Part shown: positions 43,078 to 51,442 of the stretch, one piece after another
Layout of the letters: every line of letters begins with the position of its first letter
Numbering within the stretch: position 1 is the first letter of the stretch
DNA from: Sphingomonas montanisoli
Lineage (GTDB): Bacteria > Pseudomonadota > Alphaproteobacteria > Sphingomonadales > Sphingomonadaceae
Assembly (NCBI RefSeq): GCF_008274695.1
Contig: NZ_VTOU01000002.1
Location: 992,001 to 1,056,000, forward strand
DNA length: 64,000 nucleotides
Reading direction: 5' to 3'
Made by a program: the position numbers and the translations under genes
The notes under the pieces: model-generated
Database searches by the model: none
What the model saw: only the letters and a program-made list of their open reading frames with translations
Told to the model about the DNA's origin: nothing

Positions 43078-44418
43078 TCACTTCGCGGCGGTCACCCGCC
43101 ACACGGTGTTGCCGACATCGTCGGTGACGAGGAGGGCGCCGTCCTTCGCGACCGTCACGGCGACCGGGCGGCCGCGCGCGTCCTCGTCGGGCGACAGGAA
43201 TCCGGTCAGCACGTCGACCGGCTTGCCCTTGGGGCGCCCGTTGGCGAACGGCACGAAGACGACCTTGTAGCCCGACAGCGGCTTGCGGTTCCACGACCCA
43301 TGCTCGCCGATGAACGCGCCCGAGCGATAGGCGTCGCCAAGCATCGCATTGGTCGAAAAGGTGAGGCCGAGCGCGGCGACATGCGGCCCCAGCGCATAAT
43401 CGGGGCGGATCACATAGCCGCTCATATCGTCTTCGGGCGGGGTCACGCGCTCGTCGGGAACGCCGCCCCAATAATAATAGGGCCAGCCGTAAAAGCCGCC
43501 GAGCTGCACCTCGGTCAGATAATCGGGGACCATGTCCGAACCCAGCATGTCGCGTTCGTTGACAACGGTCCAGAGATCGCCCGTGGCCGGCTCCAGCGCC
43601 ATGCCATTGGCGTTGCGCAGGCCATAAGCGTAGATGCGGTCCTCGCCCGTCTCCAGATTGATCTGCCAGATGGCGGCGCGCTTGGCCTCCTTGTCCATGC
43701 CGTTCTCGCCGATGTTGCTCGCCGAGCCGACCGACACGAACAGCGACTTGCCGTCGGCCGCCGCGATCACGTTGCGCGCCCAATGGTTAAATCCGCCGGG
43801 CAGCTTGGTGACGACCACCGGTTTGACGCTGATCTTGGTTTCGCCGACCTTGAACGGCACCTTCACCAGCGCGTCGGTGTTCGCGATGTAGAGCGTGTCG
43901 CCGACCAGGGCCATGCCGCTGGGCGAATTGAGCCCGGAGATCAGCACGGTCTTGAGCTCGGCCTTGCCGTCGCCATCGGCGTCGCGCAGCAGCATGATCT
44001 TATTGGGGGAGGGGACGGTCGCCCCCGCGCGGCCCATCAGCGTCTTCATCACGAAGCCGGTGATCCCGCCCCCGCCATTCTTTGCATCGCGCGGCGGCGA
44101 ATTGCTTTCGGACACCAGCACATCGCCATTGGGCAGGACGTAGATCCAGCGTGGATGGTTCAGGCCGCTGGCGAAGGCAGCGACCTTCAATCCCTTGGCT
44201 GCGGTCGGTGCTTCGCCGGTCTTCCAGCCGACCGCCTTGGCGACGCCGACCGTGGGGAAGGTCTGCTCGCGCACGTCCGTCAGCTTGGGCCGCTCACCCG
44301 TCACCTGATCGAAAGCGACCTGCGCCTTGTCGCCGCGCGACAGCCAGAAGCCGCCTGCGATCAGCAGCACGGCGATGACGCCCGCTGCGATGAGGATGAT
44401 GCGCTTCAAACGGCTCAT
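43078..44418 (-). CDS. membrane-anchored PQQ-dependent sugar (sorbosone-type) dehydrogenase
   Basis: The 446-residue protein has an N-terminal membrane anchor (IILIAAGVIAVLLIAGGFWL) and a six-bladed propeller with the family segments FASGLNHPRWIYVLPNGDVLVSE, LFVSVGSASNIGENG, YAYGLRNANGMALEP, GWPYYYWGG and GEHGSWNRKPLSGYKVVFVPF. It is predicted to oxidise an aldose or sorbosone in the periplasm with PQQ. The ATG at 44418 has an AGGTG site. No pqq genes lie in the window. Confidence 0.87.
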   Translation of the reverse strand: MSRLKRIILIAAGVIAVLLIAGGFWLSRGDKAQVAFDQVTGERPKLTDVREQTFPTVGVAKAVGWKTGEAPTAAKGLKVAAFASGLNHPRWIYVLPNGDVLVSESNSPPRDAKNGGGGITGFVMKTLMGRAGATVPSPNKIMLLRDADGDGKAELKTVLISGLNSPSGMALVGDTLYIANTDALVKVPFKVGETKISVKPVVVTKLPGGFNHWARNVIAAADGKSLFVSVGSASNIGENGMDKEAKRAAIWQINLETGEDRIYAYGLRNANGMALEPATGDLWTVVNERDMLGSDMVPDYLTEVQLGGFYGWPYYYWGGVPDERVTPPEDDMSGYVIRPDYALGPHVAALGLTFSTNAMLGDAYRSGAFIGEHGSWNRKPLSGYKVVFVPFANGRPKGKPVDVLTGFLSPDEDARGRPVAVTVAKDGALLVTDDVGNTVWRVTAAK

Positions 44419-44524
44419 GGCACCTGCTTCCTGCTCAATTTTTGCATGAACTAGCATGCGTTTGTGGGGATGGCGAGGTCGCCCACCGCCTGTCAGACTG
44501 CGCAAAACGAGATGATGGGATCGG

Positions 44525-45862
44525 ATGATGGAGGGCACGGCCGAAGCGCGGATCGTCGCGTGGCTGGAGGCGCGGCTGGGGCGGGTCGTGCGGATCGAAC
44601 GCCAGCCGCGTTGGCGCCCGGCCTGGTTCGTCGATGTCGAGCGCGCGGGCGGCGTGCTGCCGCTCTATGTGCGCGGCGATCGCGAAGGGATGGCGGGCAG
44701 CGTCCCCGTCTCTCTCGAAGCCGCGGTGCTCGAACGGCTGGAGGCGGCGGGTGTGCCGGTGCCGCATGTCTATGGCCTGATCGACGCAGCGAGCGCGGTG
44801 GTGATGGATCGCCTGCCCGGCCGCGCCAATCTGGCGACCGCCGAAAGCGACGCCGCGCGCGGCACGATCCTCGATCACTATATGGACGTGCTGGCGGTAA
44901 TCCACGCGCGCGACCCGGGCGAGTTCACGCCTTTGGGCTTTGCGGTGCCGCCGGATGCCGAGGCGCTGGCGCTCGGCAATTTCGATCGCTTCGAGCGGCG
45001 CTATCGCCCAGCCAAGCAACGACCCGAACCACTGCTGGAATTCGGGATCAAATGGCTGCGGCGCAATGTGCCGCGTCATCGCTACGATCCACGCTTCATC
45101 CTGGGCGATCCCGCGCAGTTTATGTTCGAGGGCGATCGGATGACGGGGCTGATCGACGTCGAACTCGCGCATATCGGCGATGTCGCACACGATCTGGCGG
45201 GGCTGCGGCTGCGCACGATTCCCGAGCCGCTGGGCGATATCGGCCGTGCCTTCCGGCGGTACGAAGCGGCAAGCGGGCAGGCGCTCGATCGGGTGGCGAT
45301 CGAATTTCACACTGCCCAATTCTCGCTGGCGACGCCGATGTCTCTGGTCGGCGAACTCCACGCCCCGCGCGCGGTGCCCGAGACGCTGCAATATCTGGAG
45401 TGGTTCCACCAATATTCGCTGACCGGGATCGAGGCGATCGCGGCGATCCTTGGTGTCGATCTGCCGGTTGTCGCCTTGCTGCAGCCCGCGCCGGGACGCC
45501 ATGCCGGAATGGCGGACACGCTGCCGGGAACGATCGGCGATCTTCTGGCGGCCGATCCCGACGCGGCCTATCGGCGCGATGCCACCGCGCGGACGGCGCG
45601 TTTCGCCCAGCGCGCCGCGTTGTTTGGGCCGGGGATCGAGGCCGCCAATCTCGAAGAGATCGCCGCGCTCACGGGGGCCCGGCATACCGACTGGCAGAGC
45701 GGCGACGCCGCGCTCGAGGCTTTCGTCCTGGCGGCGGGGCCGGAGCATGACGCTGCCCTGGTCGCGCTGTTCCATGCGCGTACGATGCGCCAGATGCTGA
45801 TGCTCGAACCCGTCCTCCATCGCACCGGCCGGATCGAACATCTCGCGCCGCTGCCGGACTGA
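44525..45862 (+). CDS. APH-family phosphotransferase-like protein with altered catalytic loop
   Basis: The 445-residue protein has the aminoglycoside phosphotransferase fold: a variable N-lobe (LPLYVRGDREG), a hinge (VVMDRLPGRANL) and the C-lobe loop FILGDPAQFMFEGDRMTGLIDVELAHIGD. The Brenner motif HGDxxxxN reads L193-G-D195-P-A-Q-F-M200: the catalytic Asp stays, but the His and the metal-binding Asn are replaced. The second metal Asp (D211 in IDVE) is kept. The long C-terminal extension of about 150 residues is unusual. Substrate and activity are unknown. Confidence 0.72.
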   Translation: MMEGTAEARIVAWLEARLGRVVRIERQPRWRPAWFVDVERAGGVLPLYVRGDREGMAGSVPVSLEAAVLERLEAAGVPVPHVYGLIDAASAVVMDRLPGRANLATAESDAARGTILDHYMDVLAVIHARDPGEFTPLGFAVPPDAEALALGNFDRFERRYRPAKQRPEPLLEFGIKWLRRNVPRHRYDPRFILGDPAQFMFEGDRMTGLIDVELAHIGDVAHDLAGLRLRTIPEPLGDIGRAFRRYEAASGQALDRVAIEFHTAQFSLATPMSLVGELHAPRAVPETLQYLEWFHQYSLTGIEAIAAILGVDLPVVALLQPAPGRHAGMADTLPGTIGDLLAADPDAAYRRDATARTARFAQRAALFGPGIEAANLEEIAALTGARHTDWQSGDAALEAFVLAAGPEHDAALVALFHARTMRQMLMLEPVLHRTGRIEHLAPLPD

Positions 45863-45864
45863 GA

Positions 45865-46353
45865 TCAGGCGGGCAGATCCCTGATCCGGCGGGCGGGGGC
45901 GCCGACATAGAGGCCATGCGGCTCGGTGCTTTTGGTGACGATCGCGCCTGCGCCGACGATGCAGCCTTCCGCGATCGTAACCCCCGAAAAGACGACCGCG
46001 CGGGCGCCCAGCCAGCTGCCCTTTTCGATCCGGATCGTGCCGGAGAACGGCGTGCCGGCGCGCTTCTTCGCAGCACCGATCTTATGGTCGGTGGTCAGCA
46101 GCGTCACGCCCGGGCCCAGATGGACATATTCGCCGATATGGATGTCGCCCGCATCGTCGAAGAAGCAACCGGCGTTGATATACGCCTTTGGCTCGATCCT
46201 GACCCGGACGTCGGGGCCGAGATGCAGGCCCGGGCTGACGATCGCGTCGCGAATGTCGACGCCCGCCAGGCGGAGGAGCCGGGTGCGGAGTGATTTCGGA
46301 ATCAGATAGCTGCGCTGGAGCTTGCGTAACGTGCCCTTGATCCCATTGCCCAA
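45865..46353 (-). CDS. hexapeptide-repeat (left-handed beta-helix) acyltransferase
   Basis: The 162-residue protein is a LbH transferase like WcaF/NodL/maltose acetyltransferases: repeated hexapeptides (VSPGLHLGPDVRV, IEPKAYINAGCFFDDAGDIHIGEYVHLGPGVTLLTTDH, IEKGSWLGARAVVFSGVTIAEGCIVGAGAIVT) and the usual end LYVGAPARRIRDLP. The catalytic-type His is in TTDHKIG. It would O- or N-acetylate a sugar, and could decorate the cell-surface polysaccharide. The start is TTG at 46353 with an AAGGA site 8 bp upstream; no ATG is available in frame. Confidence 0.85.
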   Translation of the reverse strand: MGNGIKGTLRKLQRSYLIPKSLRTRLLRLAGVDIRDAIVSPGLHLGPDVRVRIEPKAYINAGCFFDDAGDIHIGEYVHLGPGVTLLTTDHKIGAAKKRAGTPFSGTIRIEKGSWLGARAVVFSGVTIAEGCIVGAGAIVTKSTEPHGLYVGAPARRIRDLPA

Positions 46354-46436
46354 CGCTTCGATCCTTGTCGTACCGCGGCCCTTTGGCGGATTTCCGGCAT
46401 CTAGCGCCGATTGGCGTTACAGCGTCAAGCGCAGCT

Positions 46437-47330
46437 CTAATCCTGCGGCTCGGGTTCCATGACCGGCGGATGAAGCAGCATGCTTTTCACCCGGCGCTCG
46501 TCGGCATCGGCTATTTCGAGGCGCCAGCCGCTCGGGTGCAAGACGATCTCGCCCGGCTGGGGGACATGGCCGGCAAGCGATGAGGCGAGACCGCCCAGCG
46601 TCTCAACGTCGTCGTCGATGATCGCGAGGCGCGGATCGATCAGCTTGGCGACGTCGTCGAGCTCGGCGCGCGCATCGGCCTGCCAGATCGAATCGCCGAG
46701 CGGGATCAGCAGCTCTTCCTCGGCCTCGTCATGCTCGTCCTCGATCTTGCCGACGATCTCCTCGACCAGATCCTCGATCGTCACGAGTCCGTCGGTGCCG
46801 CTATATTCGTTGAGCACGATCGCAAGGTGGGTGCGAGCCTCGCGCATGTCCGCCAGCAGATCGATGATCCGCATCGATGAGGGCACGTAGCGCGGCTGGC
46901 GGATCAGCGGCGTGATCGTCTGCGGCGGGGGGGCGCCGGTCGCGATGATGCGGAACACGTCCTTGACGTGGATCATGCCGATCACGTGATCCAGATTGTC
47001 GCGATAGACGGGCAGCCGGCTATGCTCGGCCTCGACGAAACGCTCGACGAGTTCGACGAAGCTGATCGTTTCGGGCACAGCGACGATGCGGCCGCGCGGT
47101 ACGCCGACATCGCCGACATTGCGTTCGCCGAAATGCAGGATGTTGCGGAGCATGTCGCGCTCGGCCTGGGAGAGATCGTCCTCCTCCGCCGAGGATTCGC
47201 CCTCATGCTCCTCGATCGCTTCTTCGATCTGATCGCGCAGGCTGGGCTCGGGCTCTTGTCCGAAGAGCGAGCGCAGGCTGCGCCAAAATCGTCCGCCGCT
47301 GTCCGCGGCGCTACTACTGTCGTCTGGCAT
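46437..47330 (-). CDS. corC: CorC/HlyC-type CBS-domain protein
   Basis: The 297-residue cytoplasmic protein has an acidic N-terminus, two CBS domains (FVELVERFVEAEHSRLPVYRDNLDHVIGMIHVKDVF and the following ADMREARTHLAIVLNEYSGTDGLVTIEDLVEEIVG) and a C-terminal CorC_HlyC domain. CorC proteins lie beside ybeY and phoH in most alphaproteobacteria; here two extra genes separate it from ybeY. A function in magnesium/cobalt tolerance is known for relatives. Confidence 0.9.
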   Translation of the reverse strand: MPDDSSSAADSGGRFWRSLRSLFGQEPEPSLRDQIEEAIEEHEGESSAEEDDLSQAERDMLRNILHFGERNVGDVGVPRGRIVAVPETISFVELVERFVEAEHSRLPVYRDNLDHVIGMIHVKDVFRIIATGAPPPQTITPLIRQPRYVPSSMRIIDLLADMREARTHLAIVLNEYSGTDGLVTIEDLVEEIVGKIEDEHDEAEEELLIPLGDSIWQADARAELDDVAKLIDPRLAIIDDDVETLGGLASSLAGHVPQPGEIVLHPSGWRLEIADADERRVKSMLLHPPVMEPEPQD

Positions 47331-47390
47331 CGTCTTTCAGGTTGCCCATCGCGAGGAAGATCATGCGCTATCCGATATTGCGGCCGGTAA

Positions 47391-48938
47391 TCAAGCCGCG
47401 GGTTCGATGACGAAAATCTCGCCGTCGATGCCGACGATGTAGAGATTGCCCGTCTGGTCGAGGCCGAAGCTGGTGACATTGTCGATCGTGCCCGCATTGG
47501 GGGCCAGGTTACGAAGGGTGAAGCGGCTGCTGGGCGCGGTCTGGCCGGGGACGAGTTCGGCGACGGGGATCGACCAGATGCGCGATCGCACGAAATCGGC
47601 GAAGAAATACAGGCCGCGCAGTGATGTGATCGGCCCGCGATAGACATAGCCGCCGGTGATCGAATCCCCCTGCATCTCCCCGGTGCCGTGCGCATATTCG
47701 GTGACGGGCGGGGTGAAGATGGGGTCGTTAGTGCCGCCATTATAGGGCTGGGTGCCTTCGCGCCGGTTCCACCCGAAGTTCGCGCCGCCATCGGTGGGGC
47801 GCATCAGATTGACCTCTTCGATCACGTCCTGCCCGACATCGGCGATGTAGAGATTGCCGGTCGTCGGATCGAAGCTGTTGCGGAACGGATTGCGCAGGCC
47901 CAGCGCCCAGACCTCACCCGCACCGCCGCCGCCTGCGAAGGGATTGCCGGTGGGGATCGTGTAATTGCGGTTGGGATCGGCCGGGAAGGCATCGCTGCGC
48001 GGATCGATGCGCAGGATCTTGCCGAGCAGGGCGTTGCGGTTCTGCGCATTGCCGGCAGGATCGCCGCCGCCGCCGCCGTCGCCCACTGCGACATAGAGCA
48101 GATTATTCGCGTCGAAGCCGATCCAGCCGCCATTGTGATTGTCGAAGGTCGGGTGCGGGATCGACAGGATCACGTCGCCGCTGTTGACGTCGCCGACGTC
48201 GCGATTGCCCGTCTGCGTCTGATAGCGGCGCAGTTCGATCGTGCCGCCGGGGTTGGTCAGGTAGATGTAGAACGTGCCGCTGGTCGCAAAGTCGGGCGCG
48301 GTGGCGAAGCCGAGCAGGCCCCGCTCGCCCTGGGTCGATATCTGGCTCGATACGTCGAGGAAGGGCGCGCCCGCAACTGCGCCGGTCGACGGGGTCAGGA
48401 TGCGGATAAAGCCGGTGCGCTGAACAACGAACACCCGGCCCGAATTGTCGGGGACCGGTGCTAAGAAGACCGCGCCGCCCAACCCGGTGGCGACACGACG
48501 CGTGCGGAAGCTGTCGTTCGGATCATTGGTGACCGTCACCGTCAGTGCGAGCGTTGTCGACGTGGTCCCGTCGCTGACGCTCAGTTCGACCTGATAGACA
48601 TTGTTCCTGTCGGAATCAGCCGGGGCTTCGAAATCGGGACTGGCGGCGAAGGAGAGCGCGCCGCCAGCGCTGATCTGAAATGCCGACCGATCGAGCCCGC
48701 CCGAAATCGCGTAGCTCAGCGGGTTGCTGTCGGCGTCGGTCGCGGTCGCGGTGTAGATCGTGCCACTCGCATTCTCGACGACCGAGAGCGTCGCGGGCGA
48801 GGTGAAGACCGGCGCTGTGTTGGCGGGCGGGGAGCCGCCTCCGCCGCCCGATCCGGAACCGCCGTCACCGCCGCACGAAGCGAGCAGGGCTGCAGAAGCC
48901 ATGATGGACGAGGCGCGAAGCAGGTAAGAACGCAACAT
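47391..48938 (-). CDS. PQQ-dependent sugar dehydrogenase lipoprotein with cadherin-like domain
   Basis: The 515-residue lipoprotein (lipobox LLASC, Cys22, then a Gly/Ser linker) has a cadherin-like domain (NTAPVFTSPATLSVVENAS.., TVTVTNDPND) of about 100 residues and a PQQ-GDH propeller with WIGFDANNLLYVAVGDGGGGGDPAGNAQN, LGKILRIDP and GLRNPFRNSFDP. It would oxidise sugars at the cell surface. It separates corC from ybeY together with the DUF2490 gene. It is the second PQQ-type sugar dehydrogenase in the window. Confidence 0.88.
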   Translation of the reverse strand: MLRSYLLRASSIMASAALLASCGGDGGSGSGGGGGSPPANTAPVFTSPATLSVVENASGTIYTATATDADSNPLSYAISGGLDRSAFQISAGGALSFAASPDFEAPADSDRNNVYQVELSVSDGTTSTTLALTVTVTNDPNDSFRTRRVATGLGGAVFLAPVPDNSGRVFVVQRTGFIRILTPSTGAVAGAPFLDVSSQISTQGERGLLGFATAPDFATSGTFYIYLTNPGGTIELRRYQTQTGNRDVGDVNSGDVILSIPHPTFDNHNGGWIGFDANNLLYVAVGDGGGGGDPAGNAQNRNALLGKILRIDPRSDAFPADPNRNYTIPTGNPFAGGGGAGEVWALGLRNPFRNSFDPTTGNLYIADVGQDVIEEVNLMRPTDGGANFGWNRREGTQPYNGGTNDPIFTPPVTEYAHGTGEMQGDSITGGYVYRGPITSLRGLYFFADFVRSRIWSIPVAELVPGQTAPSSRFTLRNLAPNAGTIDNVTSFGLDQTGNLYIVGIDGEIFVIEPAA

Positions 48939-49030
48939 CAGGCTCTCCCATTCCCCTAGGAGCGCCCCCCGAACATCAGGCTAGATCAGCGAACTTTTTC
49001 GTTCAACCCAAGTAATGATGATGGTCTGGT

Positions 49031-49705
49031 TCACTGGCGTGCCCAAAGCGTTATCGACGCGACGTGGTTGATGCGGGTGTTGCCGGCGGTCTGGTTGATC
49101 ACCTGGTTAAGATAGCCGATCTCGACTGTCGACCTGCCGGCGAGCGGGATTTCCATGCCGGCGAAGGTGCGGAATTGATCGAAGCCCTTGCGTGCGCCCC
49201 AATCGGTGTCGTTCAGTGCAACGAAGCCCTCCATCCAGCCGAGTGCGGCGGGGCCGCTCTTCGACGCGCCCAGCGGGGTTTCGGCGCGAACGAACTGGCG
49301 CAGCCGCCAGCCGGTGTCGCGCCCGTCCGACACGAAGCGCTGTTCAAGTCGGGTGCGCGACGACAGCTCGATCTTGCCGACGGTGCCGATCGACCAGCTG
49401 AGCTGCTGGAAACTGCGCTCCTCGTTACGATCGCCACGGCCTTCGCGCGGAACTTCGACATGGGCATAGCCCTGGTAGATCGTGAGCGCGGGCGACAGCT
49501 TCCACCCGATCGCAGGCCGCATCAGCAACTGATCGATCGGGCCGGCATCGCCGTTCAGCCGCGGCTGGATCTCGGCGAAATAGACGAGGTCGCCTTTAAG
49601 GCTGCCCATTGCGGTGAAGTTGATCCAGACCTGCTCCTCCTGCCGGGTGGCGGCGAGGGCGGGGGTGGAGAGGGCTGCGAGGACGAGCAGGAGTTTGCGG
49701 AGCAT
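49031..49705 (-). CDS. DUF2490 outer-membrane-like protein
   Basis: The 224-residue protein has a signal peptide (LLLVLAALSTPALAA), the DUF2490 opening EEQVWINFTAMG, and a barrel of alternating strands (RPAIGWKLSPALTIYQGYAHV, RTRLEQRFVSDGRDTGWRLRQFVRAETPL) ending in a terminal aromatic-like motif (ITLWARQ). It is probably a small beta barrel of unknown substrate. It lies with the sugar dehydrogenase between corC and ybeY. Confidence 0.8.
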   Translation of the reverse strand: MLRKLLLVLAALSTPALAATRQEEQVWINFTAMGSLKGDLVYFAEIQPRLNGDAGPIDQLLMRPAIGWKLSPALTIYQGYAHVEVPREGRGDRNEERSFQQLSWSIGTVGKIELSSRTRLEQRFVSDGRDTGWRLRQFVRAETPLGASKSGPAALGWMEGFVALNDTDWGARKGFDQFRTFAGMEIPLAGRSTVEIGYLNQVINQTAGNTRINHVASITLWARQ

Positions 49706-49775
49706 CGTTGCGGGTTAGCTGCGCCGTGTTTCCCGTTGTTTTCCGGGGTGCTGCAAGGGGTTTCAACGTTGGCAA

Positions 49776-49798
49776 ATCCTCCCCCGGAGGGGGAGGAT
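49776..49798. repeat. single copy of the CTCCCCC palindromic unit
   Basis: ATCCTCCCCCGGAGGGGGAG is part of a perfect 23-bp palindrome eight bases downstream of the ybeY stop codon. It may terminate the phoH-ybeY transcript. Confidence 0.55.
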
Positions 49799-49805
49799 GT
49801 GAACG

Positions 49806-50315
49806 TCAGTCGTCAGCCACAGCATAGGGATCGTCGATCCCCAATGTCGCGAGCGCTGCGCGTTCGAGGTCTTCCATATGCTCGGCTTCGTCGTCGGCCA
49901 TATGGTCGTATCCGATCAGGTGAAGCGTGCCATGTGTGATCAGGTGGGTCGCGTGGGTGGCGGGAGGGACGCGCTTGTCGGCGGCCTCGGCCTCGCACAC
50001 GCCAAGCGCAAGAATGATGTCGCCGAGCAGCACTTCGCCGTCGTCGCTGTTTTCGAGCCCTTCGAGCAGATCTTGCTGCACCATCGGGAAGGACAGGACG
50101 TTGGTCGGCTTGTCCTTCTGCCGATATTGGCGATTGAGCGCCTGCACCTCGTCATTGTCGGTCAGGCGGACCGATATTTCGGCGGTGTAGGCCGCCGTCA
50201 GGATCGCGGCGTGGGGGCTGACCCTGAGCGCGGCGGTTACCGCCTCGGTCGCGAGCGCCTCCCAGTCGACGGACACATCCCAGCCTTCTTCAATCTGAAC
50301 CGCGACTTCGATCAT
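49806..50315 (-). CDS. ybeY: endoribonuclease YbeY (rRNA maturation factor)
   Basis: The 169-residue metalloenzyme matures the 3' end of 16S rRNA and takes part in ribosome quality control. The signature zinc motif is HLITHGTLHLIGYDHMADDEAEHME (H-x3-H-x5-H pattern), preceded by the family strand LNRQYRQKDKPTNVLSFP. A GGAAG site precedes the ATG. It follows phoH by 24 bp as in most alphaproteobacteria. Confidence 0.96.
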   Translation of the reverse strand: MIEVAVQIEEGWDVSVDWEALATEAVTAALRVSPHAAILTAAYTAEISVRLTDNDEVQALNRQYRQKDKPTNVLSFPMVQQDLLEGLENSDDGEVLLGDIILALGVCEAEAADKRVPPATHATHLITHGTLHLIGYDHMADDEAEHMEDLERAALATLGIDDPYAVADD

Positions 50316-50339
50316 TCATTCTTCCGATGGGAGGTGGGA

Positions 50340-51356
50340 TCAGAACGGTGCGTCGTCCGGGCCTTCATAAGCCTGGACGATGCGGCCGACGATCGGGTGA
50401 CGGACCACGTCGGCGGCGCCGAAGCGGACCGTCGCGATGCCTTCGGTCCCTTCAAGCTTGCTGACCGCATCCGCAAGCCCCGACTTGCCGATATCGGGCA
50501 AATCGATCTGGCGCGGATCGCCGCACACGACCATCCGGCTGTTCATGCCGAAGCGGGTGAGGAACATCTTCATCTGCGCGGGCGTGGTGTTCTGCGCTTC
50601 GTCGAGGATGACGAAGGCGTCGCTGAGCGTGCGGCCGCGCATGAACGCGATCGGCGCGATCTCGATCTCGCCGCTCGCGATCCGCCGTTCGACCTGCTCG
50701 GTCGGCAGCATATCGTAGAGCGCGTCGTAGAGCGGGCGGAGATAGGGATCGACCTTCTCCTTCATGTCGCCGGGCAGGAAGCCCAGACGCTCGCCCGCTT
50801 CGACAGCGGGGCGTGACAGGATCAGGCGATCCACCGTGCCCTGGATCAGCTGCTGCACCGCTTGGGCCACCGCGACATAGGTCTTGCCGGTGCCTGCCGG
50901 CCCGAGCGCGAAGATGATGTCGGCGCGGTTGAGCGCCTCCATATAGGTGGTCTGCGTGGCCGAGCGCGGGACGATCGTCTTCTTGCGCGTGCGGATCATA
51001 ACCTTGGGCGGATCGGACACGTCCTGCCGGATGATGCCGTCGAGCATCGGCTCGGCCGACATCGCGATCACCGCCTCGACCGCGCCGGTATCGATATCCT
51101 GGCCCTGCACGATGCGATTGTAGAGGCCGGTCAGAACTTCACGAGCGCGCGCCGCGGCTTCGGCCTCGCCCTCGATCTGCAATTTGTTGCCGCGCGCCGC
51201 GATATAGACGCCGAGGCGGTTTTCGATGGCGACCAGGTTCTGGTCAAACTGCCCGAACAACTGACCCAGCAACTGGGGCTTGTCGAACGTGACTTCGATC
51301 CGGGCGCGATCCCCGGCCTGCGCTTGCACGGCTTTACGCGACATAAAGTGCGGCAC
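50340..51356 (-). CDS. phoH: PhoH-family ATPase
   Basis: The 338-residue cytoplasmic ATPase has a KH-like N-terminal domain (RLGVYIAARGNKLQIEGE), Walker A (FALGPAGTGKTYVAV), Walker B (DAFVILDEAQNTTPAQMKM) and VVCGDPRQIDLP. It is thought to work with YbeY in RNA metabolism. The start is GTG at 51356; an ATG at 51344 is an alternative, and neither has an ideally spaced ribosome site. The gene lies between the P450 gene (upstream) and ybeY. Confidence 0.94.
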   Translation of the reverse strand: MPHFMSRKAVQAQAGDRARIEVTFDKPQLLGQLFGQFDQNLVAIENRLGVYIAARGNKLQIEGEAEAAARAREVLTGLYNRIVQGQDIDTGAVEAVIAMSAEPMLDGIIRQDVSDPPKVMIRTRKKTIVPRSATQTTYMEALNRADIIFALGPAGTGKTYVAVAQAVQQLIQGTVDRLILSRPAVEAGERLGFLPGDMKEKVDPYLRPLYDALYDMLPTEQVERRIASGEIEIAPIAFMRGRTLSDAFVILDEAQNTTPAQMKMFLTRFGMNSRMVVCGDPRQIDLPDIGKSGLADAVSKLEGTEGIATVRFGAADVVRHPIVGRIVQAYEGPDDAPF

Positions 51357-51442
51357 GTTCCTTTCGCAAACCTCGCGGGACTCGCGAAGCCCACGCCAAG
51401 TCTAGTCGCATTTGCGTCACTGCAAAGGCAAAAGGCTGGATT

